A stretch of 64,000 nt of DNA, taken from contig OX104134.1 in the NCBI GenBank assembly GCA_944470555.2, forward strand, positions 70,550,678 through 70,614,677, given 5' to 3'. The notes below the pieces were generated by a model. That model was not told the origin of the DNA and did no database searches. It saw only the letters and a program-made list of their open reading frames with translations. This DNA is from Heterobilharzia americana. Its lineage: Eukaryota > Platyhelminthes > Trematoda > Strigeidida > Schistosomatidae. Shown piece by piece: positions 56,521 to 64,000 of this stretch (its first letter is position 1; every line of letters begins with the position of its first letter). A program made the translations under genes and the position numbers.

Positions 56521-57608
56521 AAAAAGGAAATTCGTCTGGAAGACTTACTTAATTAAACGCATAAGTTTAGTAGATATTCCTCAGAGTGACAGCATAGAAA
56601 ATTCATTTTTCTGACATGTCAATGTGGAATTACAAGGTAAACTGAAATGTTTTCTCCAAAGCAATAAAGATGCTAAACAACTTCAAATTTTCCCCCACTT
56701 TTTGGTCAGACAAACTGTCTTCAGTAATAACTGATGAGTCGAGTTTGTCTTCGTTTACTCCACAGTTCCATTTGAAAACCATATCAATTTGTTTTCATGA
56801 TATAAGAGCTAATCATTCTCTCCTACAACCAATTTACAAGTCAGATATGAAATCTTAGTCTTTGTCTATAGAACTTGCTGTCGAAACTCTATCTCTTCAA
56901 AAGCTTACAATGAAATGGTATTTCATTGAAAAGTATTGAGCGTTTTGTTACTTAAATAACTATGATCTTTACCATTGTGTAATTTACTGAACCCTGAACT
57001 TCCGAGGTATTCATCTCCTAACCAGGTAAGTGATTATTCAGTCAGATGAAGAATGGGAAAAATGCAGTCTTTTTACATATATTTCAGAACGCTTTGTAAA
57101 TGTAAACTGAACACTGTTCATCATCCTCACTCAATCTATTAGCAGAGACAGTGAAAAAACTGTATATCGAACAGCTAAGTTGCATGTATGGGCTACAACA
57201 ACTCTTGTCGTCTGCTCTCCCATGAGGTATCAGAATGGAGACAAAAGTAGGCAAAGTAACTTAAAATCCATGTTGATTTGCTTCTTATTACGCTACAAAT
57301 TGTCAAAAATTTAAAAATTTCTACTTGTTATCTGTCTTTGCGTACTGTTGTCTCCTTGTTAACGCTTAATAACTTACTGCTATTTTGGATTTCATCCTCA
57401 TGGGATGGCTGCGATACGTGTGTGTGTGGGAGGGGGGAGGGGGGTTGGCAATGTCAACCAATCCCTCTCCAATGAATACGATTCCTGGAAAAAAAGGGAT
57501 GTTAGCTAATAGCAGATACATTAATGACTACAACAGTCTATTCATAATACATATTTCACAAAATGACTACAAGACAAGTCAATAAGAATACAAAAGTCGG
57601 TAACATAC

Positions 57609-57692
57609 AGAAAGAAGGGATTCTGTTAAAACCCATTCCAATTCACGTTTAAGTAGTTGGATATTTGGTCGCGGATAAATATGAACGCTAAT
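57609..57692 (-). CDS. TERT: TERT-like exon: IFD-like segment between motifs A and B'
   Basis: Minus-strand exon of 84 bp (28 codons, phase 0 at both ends) after the acceptor CTCATTTTTCAAG and before the donor TCT|GTATGT. It encodes ISVHIYPRPNIQLLKRELEW then VLTESLLS. In TERT an insertion-in-fingers domain lies between motif A and motif 3, and this segment sits there with matching phases. V-H-I-Y resembles the V-R-R-Y at that place in vertebrate TERT. Sequence support alone is modest; splice sites, phase and position carry the call. The known IFD is longer, so another exon may be missing. Confidence 0.6.
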
Positions 57693-59832
57693 CTTGAAAA
57701 ATGAGGAGAAAAAACGACATATAAGCTTAGGGTGGTACAGAAATGAAAATAAGATATGGGGAAATACTGGAACTGTAGTTAAGTAAGTCACTTACAATAG
57801 CCGTAGTCGGTAGGCCAGCTGTAAAATTCACGTACGGTAGTTGAAGTCGATAAGGATACTGAGTCACCACAGGGTTCCAACCAACAACTTCAAGATTACT
57901 TACCTACAGCTCTTGTAGCCAAACTACTAGTTCTAATTATTAACGGAATCTCAGTTGTTTTTTTAACTATGTAATGGTTTTCGATCAACTATCATATGAA
58001 TAAAGGATATATATAGGTGATATTATTGTAACATACGATGGATGTGATTTAAATTTCATCGATGCCATCATGAGTAATTGATAACCACCCAAAGAACTGA
58101 ATGAAGAAAGGAAAAAACATCATAGTAAGCAAATCAATTACCTGGTTTATGGTTGTGATATTTTTCCTATCTACTTTAATACTTTTCTTATAGTTTGAAA
58201 ATGAATGTTACCGGACAATTATTGATTGTTTCGCTTTTTTATTCTTCTCCGTTAGAAGGGTATGCTCTTCTTAAAAGACTGTAGGCAACAGGGATCTTTG
58301 CAAGGAGTGTGACAAATCAGCATCTAGATGTTTGTTCGAGCGTATTGCTTTTTTCGGGGAAACGGTCAAACCTGAATGTCCACTTTCTTTTCACTAGACT
58401 AGATACACTCAATGAAGAGGGGTTAACGTTATCTGTTTCTTTTCTGAGTTGAACTTGTTACTGAGGAATCCTGTGTCTAACTGATCTAGGAAAACGTGAC
58501 ATACGCCATCTTTTAACACTACGGACGTATAACCAACAAACAACATGGAAACTTTCGGCTTTAGTAGGTGTGCGATGACACTTCAAATTCAGTCACAGAT
58601 AAGTTGGCTACTATGAGTGAAACAGGTGAACTCATAGATACGCCATCGGTTTGCTTTTATAGCTTGGTTTTAACCCACCCAAACACACTGACGTAACCAC
58701 TACACATGCAACTAGACCTACAAACACATGTGTAGATACAATTTCCAATCTATAGTTCACGCACTCATTACGTGTAGCACACTACACATGATCATAATCT
58801 TTCTCAACAATTTGACAACGCAGAACCAACCATTCGAAACAACCCAAGTCAAGTTGTCAAACATAAGCTTGGATATTGTAAATTTTTGTTTGCGGTAACT
58901 TTGACTAAGCTATAAGCGCTAAATAGCGAAACGCCAGTTAAAAAGAAAAACTTTGTTTTGTTGCAGATTCATTGGGAAATACAGATTTAAGAAAATAAAG
59001 AATGTTAGTCACCGACCAGAAGAAACCGTTAACATCTCTGGTTACAGCAGTAAAAGACTCATATTGAATTCATTTTGATAGGATGTATGTATACCATCGA
59101 TATTTTACGCATATCCTGCTTGATGGATGCCAAAATGAACGGAGCCTAGCTTAATGACTTTTTATACAGTGACATAGAATATTTAAACCACAGACTAATG
59201 AATAAAACACTTTAAAAGAATGTATTTAAATAAAATCCCCGGATATTGAGAAATTTGGAATTTTTCACGGTGTAGGCGGAATATTCTTCTAATGCAGGTG
59301 TGACTTACATGATGAAATGTAGAGTAAAACTTTGTCTTCATTTCGTATTCACACTGGGGTTTTATCAATGTGTATAAAGGTATTCCACGAAGTAATTGTC
59401 TACTAACGCCTGGTTAGGTGTACTATTATCACAAATAGCCATATTACATTTAGATGACCAGACAAGGAAATACTTGAATAGTCATTCCATTGCGGTAGAA
59501 TAACACAAATCACTATGTACTTGTAATGCACAACTTAGGTAATTCGATTAAGATCAGTAGCGGTAATTCTTCGTTTCCCCTTAGCTGCAGGACTTCAGCA
59601 AGATGTTACTGCATCTCACTCAATACAGTGTTCCTACAATACATTGAACACATGACATCAAATAAATTAAGATAATATACTTGAGTACAGACTTAACATC
59701 AGCAACTCTTCCATTTGCAATGTCCCAAAGGCTTTTATTTCTAATAAAATGAAAGCTAGTAATCATGTGATTGTAAGTAAAAAATGTTGAATACTGATAA
59801 TATAATATAATGAATCCATTGAAGTTACTCAC
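57693..59832 (-). other. Intron between TERT-like motif A and IFD exons
   Basis: About 2.1 kb bounded by GTGAGT on the 5' side and TTTTTCAAG on the 3' side (minus strand). It contains a possible hammerhead-like segment at 58910-58935 on the plus strand (CTATAAG, stem CGCT/AGCG, then GAAACGCC). No other exon was recognised. Confidence 0.55.
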
Positions 59833-59923
59833 TTCATCAAAAACAGTTGAAAATATTTCTAATAACTTTGAGTGAACAATTTGATTGAAACAATCCAGAA
59901 TGTCCAATTTAGCAATCCAAAAT
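59833..59923 (-). CDS. TERT: TERT-like exon: motif A of telomerase reverse transcriptase
   Basis: Minus-strand exon of 91 bp after the acceptor TGTTCCCATAG (59924) and before the donor GAA|GTGAGT (59832). It encodes FWIAKLDILDCFNQIVHSKL then LEIFSTVFDE. The pattern F-x-x-K-x-D-I-x-x-C-[FY]-x-x-I-x-x-x-x-L is motif A of TERT, with the first catalytic Asp (KLDI) and the aromatic residue that selects against ribonucleotides. It starts with one base of a split codon and ends in phase 0, which matches the exon at 57609-57692. The RNA-binding domain exons should lie at higher coordinates; none was recognised up to 64 kb. Confidence 0.8.
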
Positions 59924-60404
59924 CTATGGGAACAATTGTCAGTGAAATAGAAACACTGAAAGTGTGTTACAGAATTGCTGTAAGAATTACCACTAGTCGA
60001 TTAGATCAAGAAAAAGTGTCCAATGTATTGTATTCATCTCGGTAACTAGCAGTGGAATTCCATGTATGTTATATTATAAAGTATATAAATGTATGCATAT
60101 AAAATAGTGTAGTTACACACAGACGACATTTCACACGCAACAACAAGAAACACAGCATGTTTGTGTAAACATTTCTACACCGATGTGAGAATAACTCGAC
60201 TATTTTATTAAAAATAAATGCAGCTCTAAGAGATCATGCGTAATTTCGTGCACCAGGCTATGATGTACAACTACTGTGTAACAGTTGTGGCACTACATAT
60301 GGGTTGACAAAACTTCGTAAAATCCATTTTGTAGTTGATTCGTTCTTGGATCTAGTTATGGAGTCTATTGATGATGTATCGAACTGTAAGTAGAATATAA
60401 TAAT

Positions 60405-60953
60405 AATAATAATTTGTCCGTTGGGTTCTTAGTGGGATATAGAGCTTCAGTAGCACGCCTCCATCACACACTCTTCTCTCCACCACCACTGCCCACAGGC
60501 TTTCATCTTTTCCTCACATGATCTCCTTCATGTCACCCTCACCTGGGACGCCCAACTCATCGTTTTCCCCTCAAATTCCACTCTAAAGCCTGGCACGTGA
60601 TGTCCCAAATCGGCCTACTCAGTGTATGACAAATCCAATCCACCTCCACTTCCTTCTGCATATCTGTTGGATGATGGGCTCTTGATTGATTAATTGCCCG
60701 GCCAGAGTTCCTTGTTGCTTATTCTTATTATTCTGACCATCTGATCTTCAGTATCGAGTGAGCGTAGGCGGCAGCTGTTGATGAATGTCTGTAGGTTGTT
60801 GGAAATGCTTTTCGTGACACGCTATGTTTCTGAACCATCACATGTAAGAACAGACTTGACTGAATTGGTGTTGAAAATCCGGATCTCGTTCTTTGTGCTG
60901 AGTGCAGTAAATCTCCACACTGATTTCAGACTAGTGAAAGCCTGTCTTGCTTT
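60405..60953 (-). mobile_element. 5'-truncated SR2-like fragment, copy D
   Basis: Matches the 3' 600 bp of copies A and B in reverse orientation, starting with an ATT-type tail (AATAATAATAATAATTTGTCC) and TTGGGTTCTTAGTGG. It ends inside the thumb region at GCCTGTCTTGCTTTT. Frames are broken. It lies just upstream of the motif A exon of the TERT-like gene. Confidence 0.85.
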
Positions 60954-61529
60954 TCAATAAATGAGTTGAAAGTAAGCCATACATATAAAAAATATTTTAT
61001 GCAAGCATTATTTTTCTTTGTTTTTTCCGCATAGTTATTAACCCTGCGACTAAATAAGAATTTTCCGATGGGAAAATAGATTCAGCACAATTTAAAACCA
61101 TCCACCAGCTATTTCGCTTAGTGATAACTCAATGAAGCAGAATGAAGCTAGAGAAAAAACTAAGAATAGCTGGAGAAGGGCATGAAATCACTCTGCACAG
61201 TTTATGGATATCAGGAGACAAAAAGACAATTGTACTCAATCCGACTAACGTCCGCAAGATACCAAGAATCAGTGGCTGCAGAATCCCAATGGTACACACT
61301 TCTCCTTTCATTATCTTTGACTTTCTGAACGTCTTATTAACCTCCACCTTTATATTCTCCTTTCTTAAGGTAGTAGCTTCGAAATCAAAGTAACTCAGTG
61401 AACTTAGCAGTAAACTCCAGCTAGTGTATGAGTGATTATGATACAAATCGGTTACACACTCCGAGATACTAAAAGTAAATTCAAATCTTAATATAGGTGT
61501 AAAACTTGGCCACCGTGGTAGAATTTAAT
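60954..61529. other. Unassigned sequence
   Basis: Contains an 83-codon plus frame (61142-61393, starting MKLEKKLRIAGEGHEITLHS) with no domain that I recognise. No TERT RNA-binding-domain exon is visible here on the minus strand. Confidence 0.35.
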
Positions 61530-61791
61530 TCCACATTAGATTTGTTTATCTAATTTATAAAACAGTGATATAGCATTATTTGATTGATGACGTTTCAACC
61601 ATAAATTACTATTGCTCATAATCATGTGATCAGTGTAATCACACTACTTTCGACATCTGATTTTTATAGTCCTGTCAACTCTTGTTCTCTGTTCATATTG
61701 GTAGTAAAATTTTCCATATCTCTGGAATAGGTGTTGTGTCATTCTTATTACATATATTGGGTGCTGATTCGTTGAACAAAGACTCAGTAAT

Positions 61792-61837
<46 letters not shown>

Positions 61838-62858
61838 TCCTAATTATATTGGACATAAGTAGAGTGGCTTTGTCCCACTATATTGTGTGGTTGTGTGTTA
61901 ATGCATGCAATAGCCCAGTTTTTTACTAGATTATTGATCTTATTCGGGTCTATCATTCTATATTTAGCTAAATTCCTATGTTCAGCTATTCTAACTGATC
62001 CCGACCGTCTAGTTTGACCGACGTACTTGACCTTACAGTCATTAGATTGAATTTGATAGATTAGATTATTTTGCTTAATTGGTTCTAGTGGATCCTTAAG
62101 CCAGCTGACAAAGTTTATCCCTGAACAAGGAGAGTTGCCTATATTGGATTGCAGGATAAAACGAAGGATAGACAGTGGTTTGGATACTACCGTCTACAGA
62201 AATCCGACATATTCCAACAGGTATCTAGACTTCGAATCATCCCATCCAATGTCAATCAAGGTAGGCTTAGTCAAATGTCTAAGTGATAGAGCTAGAAAAC
62301 TGACTAGTCAGTGCGAGGACCTAGACAAGAAACTGAAACACGTGAAAGAAGCGCCAATAGTTAATAAGTACCCTCCACATTGTATCAAGAAATCCCTACG
62401 ATCATACAAGAAACGAAAAGATATTAGTAACACGAATACGAATAAAAACGACAACACGAGTAGGAAAGAGTTCACAGCCTCCATTGTGTTACCCTATAAG
62501 GAAGGTACATCAGAAACTTTACGTAGGATCCTCAACAAAGCTGGAATCAGGGTGGTATTTAAACCTACAAACTCACTAAGATAAGCTTCGTCGGTTGGCT
62601 TAAGGATCCACTAGAACCAATTAAGCAAAATAATCTAATCTATCAAATTCAATCTAATGACTGTAAGGTCAAGTACGTCGGTCAAACTAGACGGTCGGAT
62701 CAGTTAGAATAGCTGAACATAGGAATTTAGCTAAATATAGAATGATAGACCCGAATAAGATCAATAATCTAGTAAAAAACTGGGCTATTGCATGCATTAA
62801 CACAACCACACAATATAGTGGGACAAATCCACTCTACTTATGTCCAATATAATTAGGA

Positions 62859-62898
<40 letters not shown>

Positions 62899-63160
62899 AT
62901 TACTGAGTCTTTGTTCAACGAATCAGCACCCAATATATGTAATAAGAATGACACAACACCTATTCCAGAGATATGGAAAATTTTACTACCATATGAACAG
63001 AGAACAAGAGTTGACAGGACTATAAAAATCAGATGTCGAAAGTAGTGTGATTACACTGATCACATGATTATGAGCAATAGTAATTTATGGTTGAAACGTC
63101 ATCAATCAAATAATGCTATATCACTGTTTTATAAATTAGATTTAAAAAAATCTAGTACGG
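61530..63160 (+). mobile_element. Penelope-like element with inverted terminal copies
   Basis: Two inverted arms, 61550-62109 and 62590-63139 (about 550 bp each, highly similar, with weaker similarity to about 61530 and 63160), surround a 480-bp unique core with PLE coding sequence. The right arm continues the protein in the same direction into a GIY-YIG-like end (LIYQIQSNDCKVKYVGQTRR, 62640-62697). Such inverted partial copies (pseudo-LTRs) are a hallmark of PLE insertions. CT and GA tracts at about 61795-61833 and 62860-62895 mirror each other. Confidence 0.88.
62135..62584 (+). CDS. PLE reverse transcriptase C-terminus and linker, partial
   Basis: A 149-codon frame. VYRNPTYSNRYLDFESSHP followed by MSIKVGLVKCLSDRA is the conserved end of PLE reverse transcriptases (VYRKPTHTDRYL...HP...K...L..RA pattern). 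A basic linker follows, then VLPYKEGTSETLRRILNKAG and RVVFKPTNSL, as in PLEs upstream of the GIY-YIG nuclease. The palm with the active site is absent, so it is a 5'-truncated copy. Confidence 0.88.
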   Translation: MPILDCRIKRRIDSGLDTTVYRNPTYSNRYLDFESSHPMSIKVGLVKCLSDRARKLTSQCEDLDKKLKHVKEAPIVNKYPPHCIKKSLRSYKKRKDISNTNTNKNDNTSRKEFTASIVLPYKEGTSETLRRILNKAGIRVVFKPTNSLR

Positions 63161-63544
63161 AATTAATGCAAAACCTATTATCAAGTGACAGGTAGCTAAG
63201 TGTGAATGAGTATGAATTCTAACAAAATGAACCTGTGAGTTTTGTGAAAGGTTGAGCATTGTCCGATTTTATTGTTTGACTGTTTTGAAAATAAGAAATA
63301 ATGCTTTTCTTTAAATGTAAGGTAATCAAATATTTCATCTTGTGATGATCTGAAACTGATCAGTTGTTTCGTCAAATTCTAACCTTAGAAAAAGTCACAT
63401 TTCTTTTAGACAGAAAAACAGTACTGAACCAGACTTTCTGCTTTTTATCCATGAATTTCTCAGCAACCAAATTGGTGTCCCTACGTAATAGTGTTCACTA
63501 CAACAATCAGAAGTCGGTAGGTTTCAGGCTCATATAACCTCAAA

Positions 63545-63813
63545 TTGTATTTACCAATTCACGTCCACAAGTCAGAGTGCATACATTACAAGTATAGCGA
63601 AGAGGATTGAGACTCAATTTGATGAACATATTCTATTCAAAGGAGTCAAATTACCTCCGAAGTTCTATTACTAAACATCTGATAGATACAGAATACGACA
63701 TCAAAAACAATGATAATTTACTAGGATTAGCTAAAGCAATTGCTATTGGAATCATTAAACGGAATTTGCGTATCCAAAGAGAGGCAGTTGTTAACCTCGA
63801 GTTTCTAAGGTAG
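63545..63813 (+). pseudogene. GIY-YIG nuclease end of another PLE
   Basis: The frame 63607-63813 includes SSITKHLIDTEYDI and ends KRNLRIQREAVVNLEFLR, which resembles the end of PLE GIY-YIG domains (SAITKHL...GH...EA...). An overlapping frame upstream gives YQFTSTSQSAYI followed by RIETQFDEHI, matching the YxFxCxCxxxYIGxTxRxLxxRxxEH core with the cysteines and Gly lost. At least one frameshift separates the two parts. It is distinct in sequence from the PLE at 61.5-63.2 kb. Confidence 0.6.
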
Positions 63814-64000
63814 TCATTGATTCGTTTTGTTATTTAGTATAAGTCCTCCGAAAATTTTATTCATACTTTTGTATTTTCATTATCTTTTACCACCAAGTTC
63901 ACAAGAAATTCTCACTTCATCTCCACAATTTTACTGTCAGACCCAGACGAATTTGACCTTAATCCGTGCAAAATTTTTAGTCTTATGTTTATATTATTAA

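Noticed and set aside
61142..61393. A small secreted or membrane protein (83 codons, hydrophobic C-terminus)
   Set aside because: No support other than an open frame in AT-rich DNA between retroelements; overlapping frames on the other strand are equally open.
61795..62895. CRISPR-like or satellite repeats
   Set aside because: The repeats are simple CT and GA tracts inside inverted PLE arms, and the sequence is eukaryotic. No spaced direct repeats were seen anywhere in the window.

Overview
This window is eukaryotic nuclear DNA, almost certainly from a blood fluke (Schistosoma or a close digenean). The sequence is AT-rich, its genes are split by introns of about 2 kb or more, and most recognisable sequence is retroelement. 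The elements match schistosome families: SR3/Perere-3-like and SR2-like (RTE clade) non-LTR elements, Ty3/gypsy LTR elements whose Gag zinc-binding motif is of the C-W-x-H...C...C type, Penelope-like elements (PLEs), and tRNA-derived SINEs carrying hammerhead-ribozyme-like cores. There are two assembly gaps (13092-13401 and 38197-38696).

Layout. 0.24-7.4 kb: two decayed minus-strand SR3/Perere-3-like elements. 8.4-9.7 kb: the last exon of a TBC1D23 orthologue (+). 11.1-11.4 kb: the last exon of the ciliary gene IFT57 (-), convergent with TBC1D23. 11.5-13.1 kb: a near-identical second copy of 7.13-8.70 kb that ends exactly at an N gap, probably an assembly artefact. 13.4-16.2 kb: a truncated minus-strand Ty3/gypsy element. 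16.65-21.59 kb: a complete but frameshifted plus-strand Ty3/gypsy element with both LTRs. 22.2-22.9 kb: a PLE-type hairpin with a solo LTR of the first Ty3 family inserted in it. 23.3-23.6 kb: a large foldback element. 27.9 kb: a first exon that may encode a ZIP-like transporter. 28.3-31.6 kb and 41.0-44.4 kb: two full-length, inactivated SR2-like elements with target-site duplications, plus 3' fragments at 48.6 and 60.4 kb. 31.8-33 kb, 61.5-63.2 kb and 63.5-63.8 kb: PLE remnants.

The most interesting host content lies on the minus strand between about 60 and 40 kb. Three exons at 59833-59923, 57609-57692 and 55315-55588 have matching phases and good splice signals. They encode a reverse transcriptase core of telomerase (TERT) type: motif A, an IFD-like segment, then motif 3/B'/C. 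Weaker candidate exons at 50.4, 49.7 and 39.9-40.6 kb may hold the C-terminal extension. The introns and flanks are packed with SINEs, SR2 and SR3 fragments and PLE hairpins. Several carry hammerhead-ribozyme-like cores, one at 39749-39773 with an apparently intact catalytic core. PLE reverse transcriptases are the closest known relatives of TERT, so host and selfish versions of the same enzyme class sit within a few kilobases.

Small non-autonomous elements also appear: a two-copy family with inverted termini (24.8 and 51.4 kb) and a foldback with 10-bp flanking direct repeats (45.87-46.03 kb). Large stretches (25-27.8, 33.3-39.6 and 46.7-48.6 kb) hold nothing I can recognise.
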